From Ampelomyces quisqualis (lineage: Eukaryota > Ascomycota > Dothideomycetes > Pleosporales > Phaeosphaeriaceae): a DNA stretch of 64,000 nt. Made by a program: the position numbers and the translations under genes. This document shows positions 1-11,080 of the stretch, in pieces. Location: positions 2,108,001 through 2,172,000 of the forward strand of contig JAGTXZ010000014.1 of the NCBI GenBank assembly GCA_018398575.1, written 5' to 3'. Under the pieces are notes generated by a model. It was not told the DNA's origin and did not search any database. It saw nothing but the letters and a program-made list of their open reading frames with translations. Each line of letters opens with the position of its first letter. The stretch's first letter is position 1.

Positions 1-2399
1 CGTGATGGGGGACGTGAGGGCGGAGGGTATTTGGCGCTGGCTTCTTCTTTGCTCCTGTTGCGCTTTGGGCGGATCGGGCCTAGCGCGGATCCGAGTCGCC
101 CCTTCCTGACTACGGAGGACTGATGTGCAGGCAGGCGCGGTGCACGCACGGTCAGAGCGCTACGCCGCCAGCCTCACGCCTCACGTCTTGAAACTGCGAA
201 GCGAACCTTCTGTGTGTCTGTCGGTCCCTCTGGACGGCCGGCACGAGCAGGCCGAGCGGGTGGCCGGGTTCCAGCGTCGGTTGCGATTACCCGACAGTGT
301 GCAAGGCTTCCGGGCGCTGACTGTGTCTTTGCTTCAGAGACGCGGGACACTGCTGGCTGTGCTGGCCTTTTGCTCTTTTCTACCGAGCAGTCGACAGTGG
401 TTGGTGAGATACAGCCTAGCCGGACGGGGCACTCGATGCTGCGGGAGCCTGGCAGTTGACGGCTGGTCACCGTATGTGCAGAGAACTGAGGTAGTACAGT
501 CAAGTCGAGCAGACAGGCACCACTCCAACGCCAGGCGCCAGCCCTATCCCTGTGTTCATCTCGTGCATACGGCTTCACCCTACCATGATCTGCCCTAGTC
601 GTCCGCTGCTAAATCTCAGGGCGCTGGGGCATTCTTGCGCCCATGTTTGAGTCATGTGCGCAGAGTATCTACTCCGCGGGACTGACGGCCGAGCGGAGCA
701 TTCAGGCCGACCACCAATCGACACCATCATGTGTACCTGCGTATTCTGTACATTATTACCCTCATTCCCTGAAGCACGCTGGAAGACGATGCACTGTCCA
801 AGCGATGGAGCTGTTTCAAGGAGGCCCGGGTGCGCTTCTCGAAGGCCGGTAGAAGGAGGGCGACGCATCCCCTTGCAACAACCATGGATGGCCCGGACAC
901 GGTGCAGCAGGCGACAACTTTGGAGCCGCTGGTAGGTCCGAGCATTTGCAACACTCCTGAACACACCAACGCTGTGACTCTGCGGCCGTGTTGCCGACTG
1001 GTAGAATGTGAGTTCCTCTGGCAAGGCTGCGAAAAATACCCCATGGGCAGAGGGCACCGTGTGCCGTGCACCAGAGGCAGCGTCCGTGCAAGTCATGGAC
1101 CTGACCTCATCGGCACATGGTTGCTATCAGCCGTGTCAATCATGCTACAGTCTCGGAGTGTTTGTCCTTTCCACACCGTGGAGCATGCAGAAGAATGGAG
1201 CGCCAAGAAGTAAAAGGTGCATCCCCATTTCCGAGCGGCTACGCAGTGAAACAATCGCCGACACATGCATAGGTACGGAGTGCCTTTCTTGAAGGAAGCC
1301 CAGCTGCCTTTGCTATCTGCGTGCCATCATACTGCGCCCGTTTGAGCAGCACCGCTGCCGCTGCCCGGCTGTTTCACCATCCCCTGGCCTATTCTTGTCG
1401 TCAACGGCACACCATTCGTCACAGTGCCATGTGCTCTGTGTCATGGACTCGTGGACTCATCGTGGCATGACACTGGCCCAGCGGCTGTGGCCCCAACTCA
1501 GATGCAGCCCCTTTGCGCCCATTATCGATCCCAGCGTTAACGTCCCGGAGCCAGGGGCGACTTTTCGCACCCATGGCACGCACCCAAGCGTCCTTCTAGA
1601 AATTGTGTAGAAGGACGCTTGGACGACCCAGTCAGAGAGCCAGACAGCGCTTTGCGCGCTTGGACCTCTTTGTCGTTTTCATTTCAGAATCAGAACCCCT
1701 TTACTCAACCCCTTGTGCACGCAGAACAACCATGTGAGAGATTGGAAACACAGATATACCGAACACAGCATGGCGTGACGCTTGTCGCTGCCTGGATGTC
1801 GAAACACATCTGAGCAGGGGGCTGCTCTTACGTTCCATCGAGCGCCTTGTCGCGTGTTACTTAACCGGCGTCTTGAGGAAAACGCCGTCCCTCCTTTTAG
1901 CCTTTTGTGCGAAGCTAGGTCGCCGCCGATGCATCAAGATTCAAGAGCGGGCCATGGCGTTACGGGTTTATTGCGCACCGTGATGCCGGACCCCCAGATG
2001 TCACTTGCAGAGGGTCATAGCCCGAACGATTGCAGATCCGGGTTCCCAGCTGTTGGCCTCCCGCTGAGCTTGAGGGCTTTCTGATCAGTGCTTCCTATCT
2101 GGGACCAACAGGCCTTTGTTTTTGTGGTGAACCAACGACCATTGAGGATTTCGAGCGGTCACAGTGGTCCTCGAGCAATATTTTCCATACAGCCTTTCAC
2201 AGTAGAAGAAATATGGATTGTGTTCATGGCGCCAATGAAACTACTCCACAACAGGAATCACTGAGTCTTCCAGACGAGCCCATCGCTTCACGAGCGCCGA
2301 TTGAAAAGAAAGGTGGGAGACTAAGGAGTACATCGACCAAGTACGCCCACATATACTCCGTACCACAGCAGGTCACTCGTAAAGCTCTCGTCGACACTC
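1..2399. other. Gene-free left edge
   Basis: I recognise no gene here on either strand. The open frames are short, mostly begin at GTG or TTG, overlap one another and show no family resemblance or convincing splice structure. The stretch holds a perfect hairpin at 1584-1622 and two copies of the recurring motif ACTCCGTAC (1273-1282 on the minus strand, 2354-2363 on the plus strand). It may be the control region of a gene lying left of the window. Confidence 0.5.
1584..1622. repeat. Perfect 15-bp inverted repeat
   Basis: Left arm 1584-1598 and right arm 1608-1622 are exact reverse complements, separated by a 9-base loop, so the RNA or single strand could form an uninterrupted 15-bp stem. Pairing stops at the next base outward (1583 C against 1623 A). 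It lies in DNA with no recognised gene. Function unknown. Confidence 0.85.
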
Positions 2400-3656
2400 C
2401 TAAGCCCTCGGCACCCCTCCAGTACCAAACAATTCCATCTTCACCCTCTCAGCCGGCACGCCATAGCTTCTCAACTTCGTATCCACATCCAGCATGAACT
2501 GCGCTGGCCCGCAAGCGAAGTACTGCGCCTTATCGTTGTCGATGAACAGCACATCCTTGCTGATCTTGTCCACATCAATCCGGCCCCTAACATCAAAGTG
2601 CTGACCTTCCACCTCTCCGTCTTTGGGATTTGAATCAAAGTACACTGCACGAACGCGCGTGTTATTTGCAGCCAGTGCATCAACATCCTTCCTGAACGCC
2701 CGGGTATCCGAGTCACGAGCCCCGTGGATCCATGAGATTGGTCTTGACGATTTCTCGTCGACCAATGTGTTCAAAATGCTCGTTAGACATGTCAACCCCA
2801 CGCCTGCGGAGATGAGCACGACTGGCGCATCCTTCTCTTCGTCCTGGTCCTCAAAGTAAAAATCTCCAAAGGGATGCGATACCCTGATTACATCCCCCGC
2901 GCTCTTCTGCTCGTGCAGGATGTTCGAGATGTAGCCTTTGTGCGCCATGTGCTTTGGCTCGCCAATCTCAATGCTAGGCTCTTTCTTCACGCTGATCCGG
3001 ACATGGTCTTGGCCTGGTGCGTCGCTCAGACTGTATTGTCGAGCTTGCCATGCGCCGCCGTCCAGCTCGTCAACCTTGACATTAACGCTAATGTACTGCC
3101 CCGGCTTGTACGCGGGGATCATGAGATTTGCATCGACGGGCATCAAGTAGAACGAGGTAATGTCCTCGCTCTCACGGACTTTTCGATCAAGTTTGAAATC
3201 TTTCCAGTCATTCCATCCCGTGGATTTGTACATGCCATCCTCTTTGCCAATCATGACGTTCGCAAGCTGCCAGTATGCTGCGCCCCATGCATCCATGATG
3301 TTTGACGTGCCGGCTTCTCCCAGGACAGTCTTCATGGATTTGAGTAGATGTGTGCCAACAATGTCATAGTGCTCCGGTCGAATGTACAACGACACATGCT
3401 TCTGGCAGATGAGTTCCAGAGCAGGGCTTAGGACGCCTAGGTTATCGATGTTGGCGGCGTAGGCGTACAGTGCACCGGCAAGAGCGCGTGCCTGGTGACC
3501 CGTCGCTTGATGTGTGTTGTTGAAGATGTTTCTGAGGTCTGGATTTGCGTCGATCATGTCGGCGTACATTTTTGTGGTTATGGTGTTGCCATGTTCGACG
3601 AGGACAGGGACGGTAGCTTTGATGATTTGCACTTGGCTGGGTGTTAATGTCGCCAT
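2400..3656 (-). CDS. Flavohemoglobin (nitric oxide dioxygenase)
   Basis: Single exon, 418 residues. This enzyme oxidises nitric oxide to nitrate with O2 and NAD(P)H and protects against nitrosative stress. The N-terminal globin domain (about 1-145) shows the B10 Tyr in KMYADMI near residue 31, a distal Gln in GHQARALA and the proximal His in QKHVSLYIRPEHYDIVG. The FAD-binding barrel (about 155-265) has RQYSLSDAPG. The NAD(P)-binding C-terminal domain carries SAGVGLT and FACGPAQFM. Length equals the 390-420 usual for the family. No N-terminal targeting sequence is apparent, so the protein is probably cytosolic. A TATA-like box lies about 180 bp upstream. The order of domains and conserved haem residues make the call secure. 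Confidence 0.95.
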   Translation of the reverse strand: MATLTPSQVQIIKATVPVLVEHGNTITTKMYADMIDANPDLRNIFNNTHQATGHQARALAGALYAYAANIDNLGVLSPALELICQKHVSLYIRPEHYDIVGTHLLKSMKTVLGEAGTSNIMDAWGAAYWQLANVMIGKEDGMYKSTGWNDWKDFKLDRKVRESEDITSFYLMPVDANLMIPAYKPGQYISVNVKVDELDGGAWQARQYSLSDAPGQDHVRISVKKEPSIEIGEPKHMAHKGYISNILHEQKSAGDVIRVSHPFGDFYFEDQDEEKDAPVVLISAGVGLTCLTSILNTLVDEKSSRPISWIHGARDSDTRAFRKDVDALAANNTRVRAVYFDSNPKDGEVEGQHFDVRGRIDVDKISKDVLFIDNDKAQYFACGPAQFMLDVDTKLRSYGVPAERVKMELFGTGGVPRA

Positions 3657-4887
3657 ATCGATGGAGATGATGTTTGGTCGTAGTCTTGATGCTGTTGGGC
3701 TTGTTGAGTATAATTATCGTCCGCGGATAGGCATGTCGACAACCTTGCGACCGGGTCGATCGACGATCGTGGATGTTGTTGTATGTAGTATACACTTTTT
3801 TGATGCTCTACTTTGCGCTATTCAGCCTTCCTCTATATACTCTCCCTTTCTTCCTACAAGTCCCGCACAGTACTGCATCTCCGCGGTTGTAGCGAAAATG
3901 TCTTGACACTGAGTTGCTGGGAAGACCCTTGCTAAAATTTCATAACCTAATTACACGTCTGCAGCACAAAGCGTGCTTCAGTTACGTGACGTCTCTGCAT
4001 TCAGGATGTTGAGTTACGTACGTTACCCGCGAAGGAGCATTTCTCCGCCACTTCCGTCGAATTCGACAGGGGTCGTAGTACTGGTAACCCAGAGTCTTCA
4101 CTATCAAACCCGGAGACTAGTGCATTTTTATACTGATCAACCTCAATAATTATAACTGTGCATGCTCATCCAGGCCTAGGGACCTAGAATCATCTAAATC
4201 AAGTTGTTCTGTAAACTTTACAAAAACTTGGTAAGGTGGGACTTTCCACAGTGTGACGATGTTGCCATGCTTTGTTCGAGATACAGACGCTTACCAACCG
4301 CAATATTTCATCTCGAATATCTGTTCGCGTACAAAAGTCCGCGGAACCACTCGTTCCGAATTCACGATGGTAGCTGCGATACGGTGTGGTATAATTCTTG
4401 GCACTCCAAGGGAAACAATGAATGACTAAAAGTCAGACCATGAACGTCAATTGTATTGGCTTGACGCGCCGACTTGCCCCGATGTCACGAATATATTGTA
4501 AGCGGAGTCACAGTTGAGGTAATCGGATGGCCACGTGCGATGGCAGAGTTGGAGTTCGGTGGAGTGATGTTCGATGTTGGGATTGGAGCTTCTCCGCGGC
4601 AACTGAGGCGGACGCACGTGACACGGCATAATCATCTGCTTGATGCAACAAACTTGCTGTGCCGCACCTATCGACGACAACATCAAGATAGCAAATATCA
4701 ATGCTGTGTGCTCATTCTAGGCGCTGAAAGATGGTTGTACTGAACGAAGAGATGGGTTGATCGGACAGGGCAATTGCTAAAATTACCAGTAGCAAATGTT
4801 CGCTTGGCGCTAACGGCAAACCTCGGATGGTCAAAAGGCTCCAGGTCGCTGCTCTCACTTGTTTACAAGCTAGTCATCAGCTTCACG
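3657..4887. other. Divergent intergenic region, flavohemoglobin / RRM protein
   Basis: No gene recognised. It must hold the promoters of the flavohemoglobin (leftward) and the RRM protein (rightward). The stretch around 3950-4450 is AT-richer than its surroundings. CACGTGAC at about 4615 is an E-box-like site upstream of the RRM gene. Confidence 0.5.
3834..3839 (-). promoter_or_regulatory. TATA-like box of the flavohemoglobin gene
   Basis: TATATA lies about 180 bp upstream of the flavohemoglobin start, in a plausible position for a leader of about 150 bases. Identified by motif and position only. Confidence 0.35.
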
Positions 4888-5727
4888 ATGCCTGCAGAGC
4901 CACCCTCGAGAGCGTCGCCATGGCGTAGAATAGACGAAAGCGTAGACCGGCGTTACAGACAAGGCCAAGCACAGGATGAAAATGAGCGCGAGCCCGCGCC
5001 TGGCAAACGCATATACGTTGGAAACATGCCGTATACTGCGCAAATACAGGATGTAGAACGCGTCCTGGAGTCAGAAGGCTTTGAAGTGTATGTTGAGTCT
5101 GTCGCTGACCGTCATGTCTTGGTCACATCAAGAGAGGCTCACTAATCCTTACGCAGGGGCAACATTGACATCTCCATCGACCCGTTCACCTTTCTGAACC
5201 CGTCTTATTGCTTCGTAGACATGCTCACTCCTGAAGACGCTGAGCGAGCTATGCGAGTCTTACCAGGCAAGCCGCTGCGTGGCCGTCCTCTGAAGGTCAA
5301 TCCTTGCGTGCAGAAGCGCTCCACCGGATCAAGACCGCACTCTGATCACTTAGAATTCACTCGATGGAAAGCTCAATCACGAGAGATACCCACAGCGCAT
5401 CGCGATCACTCGAGTCATAAAAATACAGCTACCGACCTGCCTATCCCACTTCAAGAAAATCGCCGATTGTGCGTTGGAGGTCTTCCTAGGCCAGTGGACA
5501 ATCACGCATCAGATCTTGAGATTCGAGACATTTTTAAAGGTTTCAATGTAGAGAGTGTGTCGAAGGTCCAGTGGCCGCGAAGAGAGGGCACTCGTGGCAA
5601 CGCGTGGTATGCATTTGTCGACGTGAGCACGGCAGAGGAAGCTAGGCGGGCTGGAAGAGTGCTGAATGGAACTGAATTATGGGGTGGGACCATCACTGTC
5701 AATCTTGCGCTTGGGAGTTCAGGATAA
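4888..5727 (+). CDS. Two-RRM RNA-binding protein
   Basis: Two exons, 4888-5087 and 5157-5727; the 69-bp intron has a GTATGT donor, an ACTAATC branch site and an ACGCAG acceptor. The product is 256 residues. RRM1 has RNP2 KRIYVGNMPY and an RNP1-like strand NPSYCFVDM; the intron falls inside this domain. RRM2 near the C-terminus has RRLCVGGLPRP and GNAWYAFVDVS. A charged linker separates them. The start is the ATG at 4888 (MPAEPP); an upstream in-frame non-ATG extension is not needed. The protein should bind single-stranded RNA. Its pathway cannot be told from sequence; a nuclear RNA-processing or ribosome-biogenesis role is only inference. Confidence 0.82.
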
Positions 5728-5988
5728 GTGCTTGATATAGTTGCCACGGAAGAGCAGCATCCTCGCGAAGACGCTGGTGGTGACTTCTCAGATTACGATT
5801 AGCTTGGACGTGCACACGGTAAGTCGTGTTCGCTCGCACAATTATCCTGCTTTATTCCATTGAACGAAGTTTAATCTAGTGGGCACCTAGCAATCTGATT
5901 TGGAACAGGTGGCCCACGCGCTTTCACTTGCGCACTCAAGCTTAAGGTAAGTTCAGCGAGCGTCGTGAGACAGACACCGAGCGTGATT

Positions 5989-7500
5989 ATGACCCTACCC
6001 TCTCAACTCAACCGCGTCCAAGCTACCATCGCAAACAACAACATGGCGAATGAGGACATATCTCTCGCGAGTCGAGGCTTGGGCATGGAGTACCATGCAC
6101 TTCGTTTGCGCAACAGCGCGCCGAACACAGAAACGCGCGAGGAGTGCAATACTGCACGCAGCGCAGCGGATCCCCGTGAGCGCAACGACTCTTACATACT
6201 GGTACTCGTGGACGCGCATAGCCACCCGGTTAGTTCATGTAACAAGTGATAATGTCATTCGCTAATAGGCCGCAGTTCGCTTCAGAGATCTTGCGCGAGT
6301 ACAACCACAGCTCTGATGTCCCTCACAATTACTTAGCCCGCAGCGTCGGACAACGGCTGAAGATCGCTGTCGAGGAATATCTCCGCGAGACGATGGCGGT
6401 TCAAAGTAATCCCTTGCCTCGTCTCGTGGTTCGTGTCTACGCTGACCTGGTAACATTGGAGAAGCATCTTCTCTGCCCTTTACAAAAGTTTGCGGTCGAC
6501 TTCTCGTCCATTGGGCCATACTTCGACCTGGTCAGCGTTCGAGATGAAGCCATCGTGGAGCAGAAGATCGCAGGTAAGTTTAGCTTTACTCTCTTTCTCG
6601 ACTAGTGTAATTAATTGTGCCATCCCAGGAGCACTAGTTGACTCTCTCAGAGACCCTAAGTACGCGCATGTCTTCCTTGCAGCCTGGCAGCGACCATCCT
6701 ACATCTCGATCCTGCAAACACCCTACGCCAAGCTTACTGTTGTGGAAGGGGCTGGCATGAGCCCTGGAGCTAAACTTTTGTCGCTACCCATCCGCATAGT
6801 CAAACTTTCGGGTATATTCCAAGGCGCTTGTGAGCAGGACTACGTGCTAAAGCTACTCACATCAAGCAAACACAGCCAGACTTTGGAAGCATTCTCCATG
6901 ATCTTAAACAAGGTGAGAATCTTACTCTAGTAGTATGCCAGCGTGACTGACATTCCATAGTCCTCGTGCGCACAACTCCGCTGCATGTTCGCGCATGTTA
7001 CGGTCGAAAGGTCGAACGACTACGCTCAATTGATGCACAAAACTGCAGGGACCGAGGTTTCTATGCCAAACCCTGCTTCCCCAGACTACAAAAGTACGCT
7101 CGGTCATGTGCCTCTGAACCAAGCCGGCGAGCGCCTGGACCTCGGCGTACGTCGTCCCACGGCAGCGGAGGCACAGGCATACAGCATTCTGTATGGCCAT
7201 CGACCTCGACCTTGCTACCATTTCCATCTCCGGAACGACTGCAACTTCTATGACACGTGTAAATTCGATCATGCCGAAGTACCACCCGAGGTCCTGCCTG
7301 TCCTTCGATACATGACCAAGAGGGTGCCTTGCCGTAGTGGAAGTCGGTGCAGGCGCTTGGACTGCATCTTCGGCCACACTTGTCGGAATGAAAGTTGCCT
7401 TTTGGAAAATCGAGAGAATTGTTCAATGAAGAAGTTCCATGGTATCGATCCAGTCGTGGCGCTGTGGTCACAGAGCAGCTCACTGCCAAGTATGCTTTGA
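5989..7500 (+). CDS. DUF7923-type CCCH zinc-finger protein
   Basis: Four exons, 5989-6228, 6276-6573, 6629-6912 and 6961-7500 (introns 47, 55 and 48 bp), giving 453 residues. The N-terminal half matches the fungal family usually annotated DUF7923: a Rossmann-like start SYILVLVDAHSHPF, then RLVVRVYADL and AHVFLAAWQRPSYISIL. The C-terminal part holds a CX8CX5CX3H finger (CYHFHLRNDC then C and H), a second CX5CX4CX3H finger ending CIFGHTC, and a degenerate third cluster. The fingers suggest RNA or DNA binding, while the N-terminal domain has no known activity. The start ATG at 5989 is the first in frame. A decayed paralogue follows at 8.3-9.1 kb. Confidence 0.82.
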
Positions 7501-8309
7501 TCTTGTATCGAGCATCCTGCTTCGGTTGGTCAGGTCAACGTGGCCTCAAAGAGACCAGAGTGTATAAGCAATCTATTCAGTTTCGACTTGAAAACCCCAC
7601 ATTGAGTCATTGCCGCCATAGCTGGAACCTGAAGTATGGCTGGCCATACGCTGAGCTGTGCTATACCTTCAGACGGGACTGGAGGGTCAACAAGCTGGGA
7701 ACAAGGTGAAAACATCGCAGCGTGGATTTACCGTATTGTTTGGCTTGATCACACCACTTTTTCTAGCCGCTTTTAGAATCTGTATACTGGCGATTAGCAT
7801 CCGATTTCAGATACGCGGGGCTTCTCAATCCACCACCACCATGCTTTCACGTTTCGTCAATTTTTATGTACAACCCACATTCGACTCTGGGATTAGGCGA
7901 AGACAACGTTAACACGAATTTCGCAATATACACTTGTGGTGCATCGCTCTCAGCGAAAAATACGCGTGAGCACGTGCTGTGACGTAGTGACGCGTCTACT
8001 CGCGTAGTGGAAGAGAAACAGTCGAGATAAAGTCGCGCCGAGCTCGCACGATCGATCTCCTCTGCCCGCTAGACTAAAATCAACGAACTCATAAATCGAA
8101 TCCACGGTGAATCGCGGTCTAGCAACGCAAAAATGGAGGCTGCCATCCTGGAGGAGCATCTCACTCTCACTTTATACTTTGTAGATAGAACTTGAGGTAT
8201 ATATGTAAAAGAGCTTAAAAGAATTTATAACACGACGACCACAGTACATTGCCACAGGCCGACAGTGGATATAAGAGCAGCATAGAACCAACACAAGCGA
8301 AGCCGACAA
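7501..8309. other. Spacer between the DUF7923 gene and its relic
   Basis: No gene recognised. Small frames here have no coding character. It carries the 3' flank of the CCCH gene and whatever remains of the 5' end of the decayed copy. Confidence 0.5.
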
Positions 8310-9058
8310 CTGATGTATATTAATTCTGATCGATGCTCGCAGCCATACCGTCAAACTCACCTGCGGAAGGGTGACGTAACAAACCCACCGAGTCGTAGTT
8401 CACACCCGCAATACTGCAAAGCATAACCAATAGCGCTGATCCGGCTGGCGTCTTCCACGAACATCTCAAGCGCGCCATCGAGCAAACCATCTCAGGACTC
8501 GTATCAAACCGTGATCCGGCCGTCTGTCGTCTCGATATCCTCATCCGCGCCACTACGTCACGCAGGGATCGCAAAGTAGTCAAGAAACCGTGTCAAATCG
8601 TCGGACGTTCCGAAAACTTCAGCCTACTCTTCATCAAGTCTCTGCCTCTCTCAGGAGTATGGACGGTGCAGCAATGCATCTCGCGTAAGTTTATGAACAG
8701 CTTACCCAGTGTAGCTATGGAGGACTTACGAGGTTACGCAGGAGCGTTCCTCAAGGCTTTAGCAGAAGATGACTGCAAGCACGTCCTGTTCGCTGCATGG
8801 AAATGCACAGAGTATGTGGGGGTGTTGCAGAGCGCTTCGCCGAAAGCGACGGTGGTGGAAAGCATGGCGATGAGTTTTGCCGGCTGTCTTCGAAACAGCT
8901 TTGGGAAGCAACGTATGGCTCAAGCAGAATTTGTTATTTTCAGAGACATCTCTAAGCGCCGCATCTGGGGGTTTGGAGGTTACTGGCAGGGTACGTGTAT
9001 GCTCGAGTCGATTTCGATTGCTATGCCAAAACCATATGTAGGCGCCGCGCAGTCTTGA
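8310..9058 (+). pseudogene. Decayed tandem paralogue of the DUF7923 gene
   Basis: Aligned with the intact gene at 5989-7500, this stretch keeps three exon pieces. An exon 1 tail encodes CILILIDARSHT (up to 8349), against YILVLVDAHSHP in the intact gene. Exon 2 is 8399-8684 and opens FTPAILQ against FASEILR. Exon 3 starts at 8742 and contains KHVLFAAWKCTEYVGVLQ against AHVFLAAWQRPSYISILQ. Both introns sit at the same codon and in the same phase as in the intact gene. Damage: an in-frame TGA at 8311-8313, a TAA further upstream, no usable ATG, a poor first donor (GTCAAA), and no zinc fingers downstream (the frame ends at 9058). A short expressed protein from a remote exon cannot be excluded, but a pseudogene is the better reading. 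Confidence 0.72.
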
Positions 9059-9234
9059 GATACGCACTCGATCTGTACATATTCCTACATATGGCGATGT
9101 GGAATGAGGTCCGCTTGGTCCCAAGCATATGTGGTACATTCGCCCGACAAGAACGTCGAAATAGAACTGCAAGGATGTTGATGTTGACCACATAAGCAAA
9201 TGATCTTACCAGCTACTATTCCTCAATGCCCCAT

Positions 9235-10242
9235 CTACAGCTTTACTTTCTCCCTCTTCTTCCCACCTCCAGGCGGCGGCCTCAATATACTCTGCTGGCT
9301 CATACTCGCCACCGCTCTCCCTTGCTCATCCCAAACCCAACTCTCCCCAAACGACCTCCCCTCACTAGCCACGCTCACACTGATCTCCCTCTTGTGCCAC
9401 TGGCTCAAGTCCACCTCATCCCCTGCCTTGAAGATCCTTAAAGCAAAGTCTAAGCTCGAAACCGCGCCCACGTCGTCAAACCACATGCGATTCAAACTCA
9501 AGGGCAGGAACGAGATTGCACCGTCGATCAGAAAGGACAAGTTTGTCAAATGCTCTGCTTCTCCATTCAAATCCTCGCGGCAGCGGAACCAGTCGCCGGT
9601 CGTGCGCGACGTCACGGGTAAGTAATCTTGCGTGGTGGGCAGTGTTTTCGCCATGCCGAAAAGATTCTGTGCAAAGACGCTGTCAGGACACGGTCGCTGA
9701 TCAAAATGCGCTTCCATGAGACTAAAAGTCTTCGAGTGCGCATCGAGCAACTGTTGCGAGATTTTCCCGTCGTCGAGAAGCTTTTGGAAAACCTCCTTCT
9801 GCGTGGGTAGGCCGGTGTGGTGCGGAAAGCTCTTGAGTGGAGGTTTCGAGAATTCAAGTAAAGTTGCTGGCTCGCTGACTTGGAAGTCTGCCGTGGCGAT
9901 CAAACATATGCGTTCCTCGCCATCATCTCGTTTCTGATTGACTTCGACTTGACGAGTTGCGAATGTGCGTGTTTGGCGGATTGTGCGTACTTTGGCGCGA
10001 AGAGGACGGTCCGAGTATGCTGGACCGAGATAGTGGCCAAGCATTGAGTACAAATGGTAGCCTGTAGGGATGCATTTATAGGCTGCTCTACATGCTGTTC
10101 CGAGAGCATAACCACCATACGCTATGTCCAATGGATTGCCCATGCGCTGTGGGTGATGAATCGTCTCGAACTCATTGTTGTCGCTGCTTGTAGGGTTCAG
10201 TGCAAGTTGCTCGATGAGGGGTGTGAAGTTATTTTTCGCCAT
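9235..10242 (-). CDS. Acyl-CoA thioesterase II (TesB/ACOT8 family)
   Basis: Single exon, 335 residues from the ATG at 10242 (MAKNN). The enzyme hydrolyses acyl-CoA to free fatty acid and CoA. It has the double hot-dog layout of TesB: the first hot-dog contains NPLDIAYGGYALGTACRAAY and the second contains VGAVSSLDFALRIF, followed by a strand ending VASMSQQSILRPP that carries the Gln expected in the active site. Length fits the 290-350 norm. The C-terminus KVKL is only weakly like a type-1 peroxisomal signal, so peroxisomal location is possible but not shown. It faces the DUF7923 relic tail to tail. Confidence 0.88.
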   Translation of the reverse strand: MAKNNFTPLIEQLALNPTSSDNNEFETIHHPQRMGNPLDIAYGGYALGTACRAAYKCIPTGYHLYSMLGHYLGPAYSDRPLRAKVRTIRQTRTFATRQVEVNQKRDDGEERICLIATADFQVSEPATLLEFSKPPLKSFPHHTGLPTQKEVFQKLLDDGKISQQLLDAHSKTFSLMEAHFDQRPCPDSVFAQNLFGMAKTLPTTQDYLPVTSRTTGDWFRCREDLNGEAEHLTNLSFLIDGAISFLPLSLNRMWFDDVGAVSSLDFALRIFKAGDEVDLSQWHKREISVSVASEGRSFGESWVWDEQGRAVASMSQQSILRPPPGGGKKREKVKL

Positions 10243-10621
10243 TGTTGGCCAATGCTGTCCACCACGCAACTTTTTACGTGAATCTGGACGATTTGGGCGA
10301 GTCGAGATTGTTTCAATCGACTTCAGTTGGTACCGACGTTGGAGGCCGTTACCTCGGCTGGTGCTCGTGCTCGTGCTCGTCGTTGACTAGGGTCTTGGCC
10401 ATCTTCCATACCTCGGAATGGCGGAGCATGGAATGTGGTCCGTTTCCTACAAATGGTTGGCGCAATCACAGTGCCGACAGCGCGGTATCTTATTAGTCTG
10501 CTAACCAGTACTCTCAATGATGCACGGGTTGTGTACAGCGCCATTCACCATTGAAGAACATTGGAAAATCGGAATTTTACGACGTCGACATTCACTAATA
10601 ACCACGAGAAATTATGAGCAG

Positions 10622-10855
10622 TCAGCCCATGCTTTCTGGCGGAAGATGGATAGATCCGAATGGAAGTAGCTCAAGATTGGGATAGCCATCAGCAAGCTCC
10701 CAGTCGGCGAAATCCTGATGACTCGGGATGGTATTTTTGCAAATCATGATTGAAGCAGTATCGTTCCGTTCGTCTTCGTCGTTGACCATGTCCCATTCCA
10801 AGAGCTCTTTCTCGAACTGCTCTAACGTATGCCAGGCAGAGCAGCCAGGTCGCAT
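10622..10855 (-). CDS. Small hypothetical acidic protein
   Basis: ATG-started frame of 77 residues (MRPGCSAWHTLEQFEKELL to FGSIHLPPESMG). It is acidic, with a believable mixed composition (WDMVNDEDERND, DFADWELADGYPNLELLPFG) unlike the arginine/serine-rich shadow frames nearby. No domain, signal peptide or membrane segment is visible. It could be the last exon of a longer gene, a small secreted or cytosolic protein, or chance. Its start lies 225 bp from the start of the divergent TAPT1-family gene, within what should be that gene's promoter. Confidence 0.35.
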   Translation of the reverse strand: MRPGCSAWHTLEQFEKELLEWDMVNDEDERNDTASIMICKNTIPSHQDFADWELADGYPNLELLPFGSIHLPPESMG

Positions 10856-11019
10856 GCGATGTGTCGTTCGTCACAGCGGAGCTAAACGTAACAGAGGGGT
10901 ATAATAGTGGTAGGGCTTCTGCGTAAATCAAATGGTACATGGTAGACTGCAGGCCAGGTCTTGGCACTAGCGTCACGCGAGTCAGGCTCGTTCTCACAAA
11001 GCAAGCTACCGACAACATG

Positions 11020-11052
11020 CACCCGCACCCACACCCGCACCCACACCCGCAC
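11020..11052. repeat. Short CACCCGCACCCA tandem repeat
   Basis: Nearly three copies of a 12-base unit lie just upstream of the TAPT1-family start codon, probably in its leader. The frame through it (His-Pro) is not that of the protein. Confidence 0.7.
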
Positions 11053-11080
11053 ATGCGCCACTCCACGAGCCCCAAACGCC

